The notes under the pieces are model-generated. The model was not told where the DNA came from. It made no database searches and saw nothing but the letters and a program-made list of their open reading frames with translations. 64,000 nucleotides of DNA from Kangiella sediminilitoris (GTDB taxonomy: Bacteria; Pseudomonadota; Gammaproteobacteria; Enterobacterales; Kangiellaceae). The position numbers were made by a program, and so were the translations under genes. This document shows positions 17,906-27,498 of this stretch, one piece after another (position 1 is the stretch's first letter; every line of letters begins with the position of its first letter). The DNA lies in contig NZ_CP012418.1 of NCBI RefSeq assembly GCF_001708405.1, positions 2,074,501-2,138,500 on the forward strand. Direction: 5' to 3'.

Positions 17906-18487
17906 TCACATTGTTTTATTATAAATTTCGCGGTTCAACTGCTTATGATGCTCATTCTTTTTAAGCAGGACGTAAACCGAACCCAAGCCGCCATGGCGTT
18001 GCTGTGCGCTATGGAAAGCCATCGCCAACTCATGCTGTTTTAGCCAATGATTAACATGGCTTTTTAAAACTGCCTGCGGAATGCTTCGCTCACCCTTACC
18101 GTGGGTAATCAATATAGTTCGCTTGCCTCTTTTTACACAGGCGTTGATAAAGTAGAAGACTTCGTCACGGGCTTCTTTCACGGTTAAACGATGCAAGTCC
18201 GTATGCGCATCAATTTCATATTTCCCTAGACGTAATTTTTTATAGACGCCCTCCTGCACTCCATCTTTTTTATATTCTAACCAGTCATTCGGCTCGACGG
18301 GTTCGACAAAATCGGTCGTCAAGTAATTGGGATCATGGTTAGGCTTACGCCCGAGTGCCGCTTCCTGTCTAGCCATTTGTGAAAGTGTCGGCTCTTTTTT
18401 AGCCACGTGCAGATTAACCTGGTCATTCTTAATTGGTTTGACGCCCTTAAGTTCTTTCTTAAATAAGTCAAAATCATCTTGTGACAT
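17906..18487 (-). CDS. smrA: Smr domain DNA endonuclease SmrA
   Basis: 193 aa. The C-terminal Smr domain (about 100-185) shows DLHRLTVKEARDEV, the ILITHGKGERS loop (usual HGKG) and QQRHGGLGSVYVLLKK. E. coli SmrA has in vitro nicking activity; its cellular role is uncertain. The N-terminal region (about 1-95) is polar and probably disordered. It starts 20 bp downstream of the uup stop codon. Confidence 0.92.
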   Translation of the reverse strand: MSQDDFDLFKKELKGVKPIKNDQVNLHVAKKEPTLSQMARQEAALGRKPNHDPNYLTTDFVEPVEPNDWLEYKKDGVQEGVYKKLRLGKYEIDAHTDLHRLTVKEARDEVFYFINACVKRGKRTILITHGKGERSIPQAVLKSHVNHWLKQHELAMAFHSAQQRHGGLGSVYVLLKKNEHHKQLNREIYNKTM

Positions 18488-18507
18488 AATAAATCTACAC
18501 CTAACTG

Positions 18508-20406
18508 CTAATCGTTATGCAAAGCGTCTTTCATCGCCTCTAATTCTTCCCACCTCTCAAAACGCTGCTCAAGGCTGGCTTCAAGCTGTGCGAGCTGACT
18601 GTTTACTTCTGCTATATCGTCACTGGGCTGTTGATAAAACTCAGGAGATGCCATCTTAGCCTGTAATTGCTCAATATCATCCTCAAGCTGAGCGATATCC
18701 GCAGGTAACTGATCCAGCTCCCGCTGGTCTTTATAACTTAGTTTAGCAGATTTTTTCCTAGGTTTAGGCTTTGACTCGCTTTTGCTACCAGTCTTGCTCG
18801 ATGCGGATCCAGCTCCCCTGGACTGGGGCCGTTGCCGCAACCAGTCATCATAGCCACCGATATATTCCCTAACCTTGCCTTCACCCTCAAAAACGATCGT
18901 ACTGGTTACCACATTATTTATGAAGTCACGGTCATGAGAAACCAGCAGCATAGTTCCTTCGTAACCAGCCAGCATATCCTCGAGCAACTCCAGAGTTTCG
19001 ATATCCAGATCATTTGTAGGCTCATCCAGGATCAGCAGATTTGAAGGCTTGGCCAGGATTTTCGCCAGCAATAACCGGTTACGCTCACCACCAGACAATG
19101 CCGTTATCGGCGCCCGAGCTCTTTCGGGAGTAAACAAGAAGTCTTGCAAATAACTGATGACATGACGCGGCTTACCATTAATAGTCATCATATCTTTCCC
19201 GTCAGATACGTTATCCATTGCCGAAAGTGACTCATCCAGTTGCGCCCTATGCTGATCAAAATACGCCACTTCCAGCTTAGTACCGAGCTTTACGGCTCCT
19301 TTGTCTGGCTCCTCTTCACCCAGCAACATCTTAATCAGGGTAGATTTACCGCAACCATTCGGCCCAACAATACCAATTTTGTCTCCGCGCATGATTAGGG
19401 TAGAAAAGTCATCGACTAAAACTCTCTGCTGGTAGCTTTTATGCAGACTCGTTGCCTCAATCACTTTCTTGCCTGACATTTCGGCTATTTGCGCCTTCAT
19501 ATCAACGTTACCGATTAAATTACGTCGTTCAGCACGTTCCTTGCGAGCTGCCTGAAGGCGTCTCACCCGCCCCTCATTACGGGTACGTCGAGCTTTAATG
19601 CCTTGACGAATCCATGCTTCTTCCTGCGCTAGTTTTTTATCAAACTCCTGATTTTGCTTTTCCTCTGCAGCCAGGCGCTCCTCTTTTCTGCGCAAATAAT
19701 TGTCGTAATCACCGGGCCATGAGGTTAGCTGTCCACGGTCAATTTCTACAATTCGGGTAGCCAGACTTTTTAAGAAGCGTCTATCGTGAGTAATAAACAG
19801 GATACTGCCAGTATAGGCTTTCAAAAAACCTTCTAACCATTCGATAGAATCAATATCCAGGTGGTTGGTTGGCTCATCAAGTAACAATATATCAGGCTGT
19901 TCGACCAGAGCCTGCGCCAATAATACCCGGCGCTTCATACCGCCCGAAAGTTCCTCAAAGCTTGCCTCTGAACTAAGCCCAAGACGATCGACAACGGATT
20001 GTACTCTCTGATCCATGGCCCAACCATCTTCAGCTTCAATCTTTTGCTGAACACGAGCAAGTTTCTCTAATGACTTTTCGTCGGTATTAACACTTAATTG
20101 ATGAAACTGCTGAAGCAGCTCGCCTACCTGTCCTAAACCGGAAGAAATCACCTGAAAGACAGTGCCTTTGGTTCCGTGAGGAACCTCCTGCGTAAGTTTG
20201 GCGACTTTAATCCCTTCCTGAAATCGCAGCCCACCATCTTCAGGTGTGATTTCCTGATTTATCACTTTTAGTAGCGTTGATTTGCCGACTCCATTTCGAC
20301 CAATGATGCAAACCCTTTCGCCGGGTTCGATAACAAAATCAACCTTATCCAGTAATGGCGCACCACCATAACTGACTTCAACTTGTTGTAAGGTAACTAA
20401 AGGCAT
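18508..20406 (-). CDS. uup: ABC-F family ATPase Uup
   Basis: 632 aa with two ABC domains and no membrane part. Walker A motifs are GRNGVGKST (36-44) and GPNGCGKST; signatures are LSGGMKRRV and LSGGERNRL; Walker B motifs are LLLDEPTNHLD and LILDEPTNDLD. The inter-domain P-site linker (RQGIKARRTRNEGRVRRL) and a C-terminal coiled coil after a Ser/Lys-rich linker identify Uup. Uup acts on ribosomes and affects transposon precise excision. It is divergent from the methyltransferase gene. Confidence 0.96.
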   Translation of the reverse strand: MPLVTLQQVEVSYGGAPLLDKVDFVIEPGERVCIIGRNGVGKSTLLKVINQEITPEDGGLRFQEGIKVAKLTQEVPHGTKGTVFQVISSGLGQVGELLQQFHQLSVNTDEKSLEKLARVQQKIEAEDGWAMDQRVQSVVDRLGLSSEASFEELSGGMKRRVLLAQALVEQPDILLLDEPTNHLDIDSIEWLEGFLKAYTGSILFITHDRRFLKSLATRIVEIDRGQLTSWPGDYDNYLRRKEERLAAEEKQNQEFDKKLAQEEAWIRQGIKARRTRNEGRVRRLQAARKERAERRNLIGNVDMKAQIAEMSGKKVIEATSLHKSYQQRVLVDDFSTLIMRGDKIGIVGPNGCGKSTLIKMLLGEEEPDKGAVKLGTKLEVAYFDQHRAQLDESLSAMDNVSDGKDMMTINGKPRHVISYLQDFLFTPERARAPITALSGGERNRLLLAKILAKPSNLLILDEPTNDLDIETLELLEDMLAGYEGTMLLVSHDRDFINNVVTSTIVFEGEGKVREYIGGYDDWLRQRPQSRGAGSASSKTGSKSESKPKPRKKSAKLSYKDQRELDQLPADIAQLEDDIEQLQAKMASPEFYQQPSDDIAEVNSQLAQLEASLEQRFERWEELEAMKDALHND

Positions 20407-20449
20407 TACACTGTATGATTAACGTTTTGACCTATTTTAACTGAAAACA

Positions 20450-21088
20450 ATGAGCATGGCTTGCCCTCTTTGCACCAATAAGAAAACAGAGTTTTACTGC
20501 CAGGATAAACAACGCAACTACCATCAGTGTCCTCAATGCCAGCTGGTTTTTGTTCCTCCCCAACACCACCTCGATCATGATGCTGAGAAGAAAGTGTATG
20601 ATCTCCACCAGAACTCTCCCCGGGACACTGGCTACCGACAATTTCTCAATAAACTCTTAAAGCCCTTAGCCAGGAAATTACCCATTGAAGCGAAGGGGCT
20701 GGACTTTGGTTGCGGTCCGGGCCCCACCATCAAGCCTATGATGGAAGAACTCGGCTACCAAGTCAGCAACTACGATATCTACTATGCTAAAAACTCGCAG
20801 GCACTCAAAAAGACATACGACTTTATAACCTGTACCGAAGCGATAGAGCACTTCGTAACCCCAAGAAAGGAACTATTGCTTCTCCATTCTCTTTTGAGGG
20901 CTGGAGGTTATATGGGAATCATGACTAAACGAGTTACCACTAAAGAAGCCTTCGAAAAATGGCACTATAAAAATGACCCAACTCACATCTGCTTTTTTTC
21001 TGAACACACTTTCCGCTGGATTGGTAAGTGGCTTGGTTACTCAGTGGATTTCCCCGGAAACGATACTGTCATCATGCAAAAACTGTAG
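20450..21088 (+). CDS. class I SAM-dependent methyltransferase with N-terminal zinc ribbon
   Basis: 212 aa. An N-terminal four-cysteine cluster, CPLC (5-8) and CPQC (27-30), forms a zinc ribbon. The Rossmann SAM-binding motif LDFGCGPGPTIKPMM and the post-I acidic YDIYY follow, then TCTEAIEHF. The substrate is unknown; proteins of this layout occur beside RNA or small-molecule methylation genes. It is a single gene, divergent from uup by 43 bp and closed by a strong hairpin. Confidence 0.85.
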   Translation: MSMACPLCTNKKTEFYCQDKQRNYHQCPQCQLVFVPPQHHLDHDAEKKVYDLHQNSPRDTGYRQFLNKLLKPLARKLPIEAKGLDFGCGPGPTIKPMMEELGYQVSNYDIYYAKNSQALKKTYDFITCTEAIEHFVTPRKELLLLHSLLRAGGYMGIMTKRVTTKEAFEKWHYKNDPTHICFFSEHTFRWIGKWLGYSVDFPGNDTVIMQKL

Positions 21089-21096
21089 CCAAAATC

Positions 21097-21124
21097 ACAA
21101 AAGGCGACACAGGCCGCCTTTTGT
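21097..21124. terminator. bidirectional rho-independent terminator
   Basis: A perfect 10-bp stem ACAAAAGGCG (21097-21106) / CGCCTTTTGT (21115-21124) lies between the convergent methyltransferase and DUF4097 genes. Confidence 0.85.
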
Positions 21125-21140
21125 TTATTGAAGCAGATGA

Positions 21141-21908
21141 CTACTTCTTGTGAATACTGATATCGCCGTTAACCGTATCAAACTTCAATGAAGCGCCGCC
21201 TGACTTATACTCACCGTTCATGTCAGCACCAACAAATTCACCTTCATCAACTTCGATATCAAAGTCGTTCGACAGGTCTCCATTGACTGTATCAGAGCTT
21301 AACTCAAAGCCGTCATTCTCAGGCAAGTAAATATCAATATCACCATTGACGCTGTCGCCCTTGATTCGTGCTGAGCGGCTTAACGTATCCACGACAACTT
21401 CAACGTCACCATTTACAGTACCAAACTTCACGTCCTGCGCAGTATTTTTGATAACAATTTTACCATTCACTGTCTCGGCTTTAATTTCTCCAGAAACATC
21501 TTCAATTTCAATATTGCCATTAACCGACTCAATAGAATCCAATGTCACACCATGAGGCACCTTTAAAGTAAAAGATACTTCACCAGAGCTTCCTCCCCAG
21601 CTCATAAAACCACCGGAATCAATATCAACCTCGACATCAAAATCGTCTTCACTGTGTTCAATCTCAACCTTAATATTGTCCAGGTCGTCTTCATCATCAG
21701 CAGTAATAGTATACTCCAGCAGGATTTCTTCCTTATCCCAGCCGGTCACTTCAATATTCCCGTTGATGTTATCCAGATTAATACTACCGTTTTCTGAGAA
21801 ATCATAAGTTTCTGAGAATGACTTTGACTCATCAGCCGTTACTGCTAACGAAGAAAGCCCCAAGGCTATCATTGAAACCGTTCCCAACCATTTCTTAACT
21901 GTTTTCAT
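21141..21908 (-). CDS. exported DUF4097 beta-helix-like protein
   Basis: 255 aa with a signal peptide ending near AVTA (residues 22-25). The mature part is very acidic and built from repeats around the motif VNGxIxI: NINGNIEVTGW, SVNGNIEIEDV, TVNGKIVIKN, TVNGDVEVVV, SVNGDIDIYL, TVNGDLSNDF and TVNGDISIHK. Such repeats form a short parallel beta-helix; the family (DUF4097) is annotated as a putative adhesin, function unproven. It lies 58 bp downstream of the AsmA-like gene on the same strand. Confidence 0.88.
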   Translation of the reverse strand: MKTVKKWLGTVSMIALGLSSLAVTADESKSFSETYDFSENGSINLDNINGNIEVTGWDKEEILLEYTITADDEDDLDNIKVEIEHSEDDFDVEVDIDSGGFMSWGGSSGEVSFTLKVPHGVTLDSIESVNGNIEIEDVSGEIKAETVNGKIVIKNTAQDVKFGTVNGDVEVVVDTLSRSARIKGDSVNGDIDIYLPENDGFELSSDTVNGDLSNDFDIEVDEGEFVGADMNGEYKSGGASLKFDTVNGDISIHKK

Positions 21909-21966
21909 AATTTACCTCTATGTTTACGACCATTTACTCTTTTGATGCAAATGGTTGCGAAAGGGT

Positions 21967-23805
21967 TTAATTATCTTTTTTGCGTTTAAAAATATCACCG
22001 AGCTTATCTTCCAGCTCTTCCTTGGCTTTATCCTCCAGCTCCTTCTTCTTTTCATCGACCTTATCCTGATACTGGGCTTTTAAAAGCGCCTCAATATCAA
22101 TACTGGCACTGGGTTCAGCCCAGGTACCTTTCAGCTCAAAAGGCAAAGCTTTAGCCTTAAGCTTAGGATACTTGTTTTCCATAGCTTCTTTTAGACGCCC
22201 TTTTAACATTAACTGGAATTTGCCTGAAACTGTCTCTTTATTAGCATCGGTTGAGGCTTTCCCCACCAAATCAAACAGAGGAGAATTCAAGTTAAAGTCA
22301 GGAAGCTCAATCAAACCTTTGTTAGCTCGAATACTGCTGCTGAGATTAGCAAAGGAGGTTTTGCCGCTATAGTTTTCTTTGTTTAAGGCCTGTAAGGTCA
22401 AACCTGTTTCTATTAACTTAGCTACATCAATGCCATTGAAGGAGCCATCTGATAACTCAAGCTTACCTGTACCATTTAAGTTTTGAAGCATTTGCTTAAC
22501 ACCGGCACCTTGAGTTTTCATATCTAAATCCAGCTCGCCGAGGCCACTTAGCTTTTCTACTTCAAAAAATGCTGCCAATAAGTCACCAATTTGAATACTT
22601 TCAAACTGAGGCTGCACTGCCAGGGCTAAGGGATTAGCAGCGAAGTTAACACTAGCTACAGTTTCAACGTGGCCCTGGAAGGCGTTAGCTTTGAATGGGT
22701 TCAGAATCAGCTTTGCCCCCTGATTACTTAGGTTCGCCGAGACATCGGTAAAGGTCGCATTTTTAAGCACAAACTCCTTCACATCTAACTGTCCTTTTAT
22801 ACGAGCGCCCTTAAGGAAGTTTGCTACAGGTGATAAATCCATGTCTTGGGATGATTTGGCTTGCTTTGGGGTGCCGGTTGATGCCATTAATCCGGCCAGC
22901 TCAATTCGGTTTGCACTGAGCGTTGCGTTCAGTTCGGTTAAATCACCAAAAGCTGATTTTAAATCGAGGTTAACAGGTTGTCCGTTAAGCTTTAGCACAC
23001 CCTTATGATTTAGCCTGGTGGCATCATTATCCAGTTGCATGTCCAGGTCGCCATTTAAGGAAATCGAGCGGAACTGTTCACTGACCCCTTCAAGTTCAGT
23101 TGTTAAAGTATCTATTTTGATTTGTTTAAAATCAGATCCAACCCAAAGATTACCGGTTAACCCCCACTTCGACTGTTTCCCGTCTGCAGTCAAAGAGCCC
23201 TCTGCAGATATAGGAGTGCTTACTTCTGGCTTAAAATTTTGAACCTCAAATTGTTTGAGCTGGAAGCTCTGGGATAGTCTGCTTTCATCAAACTGATTAA
23301 ATGTTACATCCGTTAAAGATAGACTTTCCAGACTGAGCTGTTTCGTAGCGGACTTCTCTGAACCGCTTTCTTCCGCCTGCGCGCCCTTATTGCCCTGAGC
23401 ATCCATCATTGCTTTAAAATTTGAGCGGCCCGAAGAGTCAGTTATCATGTTCACTTCGGTTCCAGATAAAGTCACAGAGCCCACCTCTATATCTCCCGAT
23501 ATTAAAGGCAAAAGTTTAATACTGGCTGCGACATCATCAATCGTGAGTAATGGTTTATCACTTTTAAAGTTCGCTGGCTGGGATAAGGAAACACCGCCTG
23601 TTTCAATCTGCAACCAAGGAAAGAAACCAAGACTTAGCTCTTGGCTGATAGCCAAATCTGCTGTTGTGCTTTGTTTCACCTGCTTCACCAGCTGCTTCTT
23701 AATGTCTTCGCTATCAAAGACAAAGAAAGCAATAATGCCCAAAATTAAAATGAGCGTGATGAAGGTTCCGACAATACCTAAGATCCATTTAAATAGTTTT
23801 TTCAT
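21967..23805 (-). CDS. AsmA family protein
   Basis: 612 aa from ATG 23805; an in-frame TTG 18 bp upstream is less likely. One N-terminal membrane helix (about 8-30) is followed by a large periplasmic domain with AsmA_2 features: GGVSLSQPANF near the N-terminus and LNGTGKLELSDGSFNGIDV in the C-terminal part. The charged tail (KKKELEDKAKEELEDKLG) looks like a short coiled coil. AsmA-like proteins are thought to bridge the periplasm and move phospholipids to the outer membrane. It is followed by the DUF4097 gene. Confidence 0.9.
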   Translation of the reverse strand: MKKLFKWILGIVGTFITLILILGIIAFFVFDSEDIKKQLVKQVKQSTTADLAISQELSLGFFPWLQIETGGVSLSQPANFKSDKPLLTIDDVAASIKLLPLISGDIEVGSVTLSGTEVNMITDSSGRSNFKAMMDAQGNKGAQAEESGSEKSATKQLSLESLSLTDVTFNQFDESRLSQSFQLKQFEVQNFKPEVSTPISAEGSLTADGKQSKWGLTGNLWVGSDFKQIKIDTLTTELEGVSEQFRSISLNGDLDMQLDNDATRLNHKGVLKLNGQPVNLDLKSAFGDLTELNATLSANRIELAGLMASTGTPKQAKSSQDMDLSPVANFLKGARIKGQLDVKEFVLKNATFTDVSANLSNQGAKLILNPFKANAFQGHVETVASVNFAANPLALAVQPQFESIQIGDLLAAFFEVEKLSGLGELDLDMKTQGAGVKQMLQNLNGTGKLELSDGSFNGIDVAKLIETGLTLQALNKENYSGKTSFANLSSSIRANKGLIELPDFNLNSPLFDLVGKASTDANKETVSGKFQLMLKGRLKEAMENKYPKLKAKALPFELKGTWAEPSASIDIEALLKAQYQDKVDEKKKELEDKAKEELEDKLGDIFKRKKDN

Positions 23806-24013
23806 AATCAGCCACAATATCAATGAGTTGGAATGTTCTTTCTTAGATTAACTCCGAACGAGGAAGGTTCCAACCTACTTTGTCACTTTTTATTTGAACT
23901 ATTTGTAAAAACTGTGGACTAAAGAAGTGAAAGGTAAAAAATTCTTTGTTGTGTAATTAACGAGTAGATATTTATAAGGAACATTGGTAGTTATCAAAAG
24001 TTGTTAGTCAATC

Positions 24014-24046
24014 AAAAAAGGCCAACGTAGAGTTGGCCTTTTTTTT
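24014..24046 (-). terminator. rho-independent terminator of glnS
   Basis: Stem AAAAAAGGCCAAC / GTTGGCCTTTTTT with a 5-nt loop lies 12 nt past the glnS stop, with a U-run on the minus strand. Confidence 0.9.
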
Positions 24047-24057
24047 GCTGATTAAAG

Positions 24058-25743
24058 CTATTTATCACTCCATGAATCACGTAATGTAACCGTACGATTG
24101 TACACCAGCTTATCAGCTGAATGTTCATAGCGGTCTGCCGTGAAATAACCTTCACGCTCAAACTGGAAACACGTTTCTGGCTTCGCATCAGCCAAGCTTG
24201 GCTCAACCATAGCCTTAATCACCTTCAATGATTCAGGGTTTAGTGCATCATGAAAGTCATCCATTGCCCCAGGGTTAGGTACATTGAACAATCTATCGTA
24301 CAAACGAACCGTTGCTTCTTTTGCATATTTTGCAGATACCCAGTGAATCACACCACGCACCTTTCTACCCTCTGGATTTTTGCCCAGAGTGTCTGGATCA
24401 TACGTGCAATGAAGCTCCTTAACCTCGCCATTTTCATCTAGCACGGCATCATTTGCTTTAATGACATAAGCGTTGCGTAAACGAACTTCACCGTCTTTAA
24501 CTAAGCGCTTATATTTCTTGTTAGCACTTTCACGATAATCCGCACGATCGATATACAGTTCACGGGTGAATGGTAAATCACGAGTTCCCATATCTTCAAT
24601 CTTGGGATGATTCATACCCTGTAGAGTTTCTTCTTTATCTTCAGGGTAGTTCGTAATAATCACCTTTATTGGATCAAGTACCGCCATACGACGCTCAGTA
24701 GTGTCGTTGAGATCATTCCTCGCAGCATCCTCCAAAAGGATCATATCTGTCACGCTGTTAACCTTACTAATTCCAACCGCGGCACAGAAGTCACGGATGG
24801 ACTTAGGTGTAAATCCTCGGCGACGCATGCCTGCGATAGTTGGCATTCGAGGATCATCCCACCCATCAACCTTTCCACTCTCAACCAACTGAGTCAGCTT
24901 ACGCTTCGAAGTAATGGTGTAAGCCAAGTTTAAGCGTGAAAACTCAATTTGCTGCGGGTGGCATGGTGCACTTATGTTGTCCAGTACCCAGTCATACAGT
25001 GGACGGTTAACTTCGAATTCCAAAGTACATAATGAGTGAGTAATTCCTTCCAGTGAATCCGAAATACAGTGCGTAAAGTCATACATTGGATAAATGCACC
25101 ACTTATCACCAGTACGGATATGGTGCAGTCGGCGAATACGGTATAAAACCGGATCACGCATCAGCATATTCGGGTGAGACATATCAATTTTAGCGCGCAG
25201 AACCATTTGTCCGTCTGGGTATTCCCCGGCCTTCATTTTACGGAACTGCTCCAGGCTCTCTTCGGCAGGACGGTCGCGATACGGACTTTCCTTGCCGGGT
25301 TCCTGGAAATTACCACGGTTTTTAGCAATATCTTCAGCAGGTTGCTCATCAACGTAGGCTTTGCCCTTTTCGATCAATTCCTCAGCAAAGTTATATAAAT
25401 CATCAAAATAATCCGACGCGTGATGAACGTCGCCTTCCCACTCAAAACCAAGCCATGACACATCCTCCTGGATAGAACGTGCGAACTCCTCACTTTCTTT
25501 TTCAGGGTTGGTGTCATCAAATCGTAAGTTACAGGGTGCCTGATAATCTTCAGCTATCCCAAAGTTTAGGCAAATTGATTTTGCATGTCCCACATGTAAG
25601 TAGCCATTTGGCTCCGGTGGAAATCGCGTATGAACTTTGCCGTCATTTTTCCCCTCCGCAATATCTTTATTTATGATATTGCGGATAAAATTAGTCGGTG
25701 TTGAGTTTTCAGTGGTGTTATCCGTTGATTTTGTCTCAGACAT
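24058..25743 (-). CDS. glnS: glutaminyl-tRNA synthetase
   Basis: 561 aa from ATG 25743 (MSETKST); a GTG at 25758 would add 5 residues. Class Ic synthetase: the HIGH-type motif is [14 protein letters not shown] and the KMSKS-type motif is in ITSKRKL. The N-terminal catalytic core and the C-terminal anticodon-binding beta barrels are complete, close to the 554 aa of E. coli. It has its own promoter and terminator. Confidence 0.97.
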   Translation of the reverse strand: MSETKSTDNTTENSTPTNFIRNIINKDIAEGKNDGKVHTRFPPEPNGYLHVGHAKSICLNFGIAEDYQAPCNLRFDDTNPEKESEEFARSIQEDVSWLGFEWEGDVHHASDYFDDLYNFAEELIEKGKAYVDEQPAEDIAKNRGNFQEPGKESPYRDRPAEESLEQFRKMKAGEYPDGQMVLRAKIDMSHPNMLMRDPVLYRIRRLHHIRTGDKWCIYPMYDFTHCISDSLEGITHSLCTLEFEVNRPLYDWVLDNISAPCHPQQIEFSRLNLAYTITSKRKLTQLVESGKVDGWDDPRMPTIAGMRRRGFTPKSIRDFCAAVGISKVNSVTDMILLEDAARNDLNDTTERRMAVLDPIKVIITNYPEDKEETLQGMNHPKIEDMGTRDLPFTRELYIDRADYRESANKKYKRLVKDGEVRLRNAYVIKANDAVLDENGEVKELHCTYDPDTLGKNPEGRKVRGVIHWVSAKYAKEATVRLYDRLFNVPNPGAMDDFHDALNPESLKVIKAMVEPSLADAKPETCFQFEREGYFTADRYEHSADKLVYNRTVTLRDSWSDK

Positions 25744-25780
25744 GTTGAAGTTGCTCACACATTGCTCAAAGTTATTGATA

Positions 25781-25798
25781 CCGAGCCTTCGGCTCAGG
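25781..25798 (-). other. small hairpin in the glnS leader
   Basis: CCGAGCC-TTC-GGCTCaGG forms a compact stable stem between the predicted promoter and the glnS start; it ends 38 nt upstream of the ATG. No U-run follows, so it is not a terminator. Confidence 0.4.
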
Positions 25799-25817
25799 CA
25801 TGATTCAGTCTAATGCC

Positions 25818-25845
25818 GTTATAAAGGTGACTGAATTTGTCACAA
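25818..25845 (-). promoter_or_regulatory. promoter of glnS with an overlapping palindrome
   Basis: On the minus strand TTGTGA (25840-25845), 16 bp, TATAAC (25818-25823). A perfect inverted repeat GTGAC-N7-GTCAC at 25827-25843 covers the spacer and most of the -35, as an operator would. Confidence 0.5.
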
Positions 25846-25934
25846 GAGAGTGATTTTAACGAGAAAAACCAGTGAATGCGATAGCTTTTAGTCCAAAACT
25901 CGCGCTATAGCTAAAAAAATACGGGCGTGGTTAC

Positions 25935-26504
25935 TCAGCGCAGCGATAAAGTTATTTTATTGACCATTTGAGTTAGCAGGCGACGCTCAGCAGTTACCGC
26001 AGCATCGTAAGAATTATCAGCCAGAACCTGCGTTAAAACATAAGACCTAATGTTTGAGTTTCCACTTTTATCAGTCATGGTTACTGTCGCGTGCAAATAG
26101 GCTTTACTCTCATCAAAACTGGCATCCAGCCTTTTAATATCAACTGAAAGAGAAACATCAATTTTATCTGAACGACGCCATGGGTACTCAAAGACATCCG
26201 CAGTATTCAATTGCGCAGAGAGTTCGTATTGTAGCGCAGTGATTATTTGTCCTCTTAAATCCGAAGCCCATCGTTCGAACTCTGCAAATTGCATCTTGCT
26301 TCCATCGGTACGAATAGCAATTTGAGGTTTCTGTAGGTAGTCAGCAATGGTTACCGGGCCTAAACCAATTCTGATTTCATTACCCAAGTTTTCGGATGGC
26401 ATTGGATTTTGTAGTAAATAAAAATTGGAGTCAGGCGAACGGGTCGAACAGCCACTTATGCTCCATACCAGACACAGGGTTATGAGAGACAGTAATATTT
26501 TCAT
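25935..26504 (-). CDS. PqiC-like ABC transport auxiliary lipoprotein (DUF330)
   Basis: 189 aa with lipobox SISGC (Cys19). The family opening after the Cys, SNFYLL, and the core RIGLGPVTIADYLQKPQIAIR with FAEFERWASDL, identify the PqiC/ABC-auxiliary lipoprotein family. These lipoproteins sit at the outer membrane and receive lipids from MCE tunnels. The ATG overlaps the MCE gene stop by 4 bp, so it is the last gene of the four-gene operon. Confidence 0.9.
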   Translation of the reverse strand: MKILLSLITLCLVWSISGCSTRSPDSNFYLLQNPMPSENLGNEIRIGLGPVTIADYLQKPQIAIRTDGSKMQFAEFERWASDLRGQIITALQYELSAQLNTADVFEYPWRRSDKIDVSLSVDIKRLDASFDESKAYLHATVTMTDKSGNSNIRSYVLTQVLADNSYDAAVTAERRLLTQMVNKITLSLR

Positions 26505-27475
26505 TGTTCATCCTTACCGTATATTAAGACTTCTGGGTGTCGCTCAATGTAGTCGGTTAAAACGCGTATAGAGTGTGCAGCCTTAGAAAGCTCCTGCAGG
26601 GTCTGGTTTAGCTGATACTGCAGCTCTGAGTCAGACCCATAAGAGTGATTCATAGAGCGTACCAAGTTTTGTGTATCAACCAAAACTTTTTCAAGCCCGT
26701 CAAAACTCGACTGAACACTGCCAATCATTCCCGGAAGTTGCTGGTTGAGCTGTTTAGCAAGTAACTCATACTCATCCATAGTTTGCTTGAACTCCTTCGC
26801 TACCGGCTTAATTTCCTGATTAAATACTTCAGCTGCCTGACGGTATTCATCAAGTGTTCCGTTAAGTTGCTCCAGGCTGGCCTGCAAATCGGTCTCATTG
26901 ACAAGTCTATTGGCATTCTCAAGGAGCTGATTCATATTGTTAGCGATGTCAGCCAGGGGCAACTTAGAGACTTCATCAGCAAAAGCGCTTAGCGCACTTG
27001 GCGCTGTAGGTATCTCTTCTACATCTTCAATGATACCTCGCAACCTCATCTTCACATCAGGTCGAAACTCCAGGGCAATACGCATTTTGCCAGTGACCAG
27101 ACTTTGTGTCTCCAAAGTTCCTTTTAATCCCTTATCAATAATACGGTCAGTAACTTCCGTCAGGCTTTGAGCTCTCTGACCATTCAGTTCTCTAAAACTA
27201 TCTGCATAAATATCCACATAGACAGGGGTATATATATCGAGACCATCCGTATCGGTCACCACCTCGATTTTTTTAACAATACCGACTTTAACCCCCTTGA
27301 ATACGACTGGAGAACCTTCGTCCAAGCCAGCCAATGAACCATCAAAAAACAGCACATAGCGCTGAGCTGAGTCATTAAAGGTCCCCTTTGCAAAAAACAT
27401 AACGGCACCGACAAATAAAACAATTGCCCCAAGGACAAAACCGCCGATTGCTGTTGATTGGGATTTATTACTCAT
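26501..27475 (-). CDS. MlaD-family MCE lipid-transport protein
   Basis: 324 aa. It has an N-terminal membrane anchor (about 10-30) and a single MCE domain (about 38-120: YVLFFDGSLAGLDEGSPVVFKGVKVG). A long helical C-terminal part (about 165-315) is rich in Leu, Gln and Glu. MCE proteins hexamerise to form a periplasmic lipid tunnel; the long helices suggest a needle-like extension longer than MlaD (183 aa in E. coli). Its neighbours encode the ATPase and permease. Confidence 0.93.
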   Translation of the reverse strand: MSNKSQSTAIGGFVLGAIVLFVGAVMFFAKGTFNDSAQRYVLFFDGSLAGLDEGSPVVFKGVKVGIVKKIEVVTDTDGLDIYTPVYVDIYADSFRELNGQRAQSLTEVTDRIIDKGLKGTLETQSLVTGKMRIALEFRPDVKMRLRGIIEDVEEIPTAPSALSAFADEVSKLPLADIANNMNQLLENANRLVNETDLQASLEQLNGTLDEYRQAAEVFNQEIKPVAKEFKQTMDEYELLAKQLNQQLPGMIGSVQSSFDGLEKVLVDTQNLVRSMNHSYGSDSELQYQLNQTLQELSKAAHSIRVLTDYIERHPEVLIYGKDEQ

Positions 27476-27498
27476 ATCACTGATGGTTCCTGTTTAAG

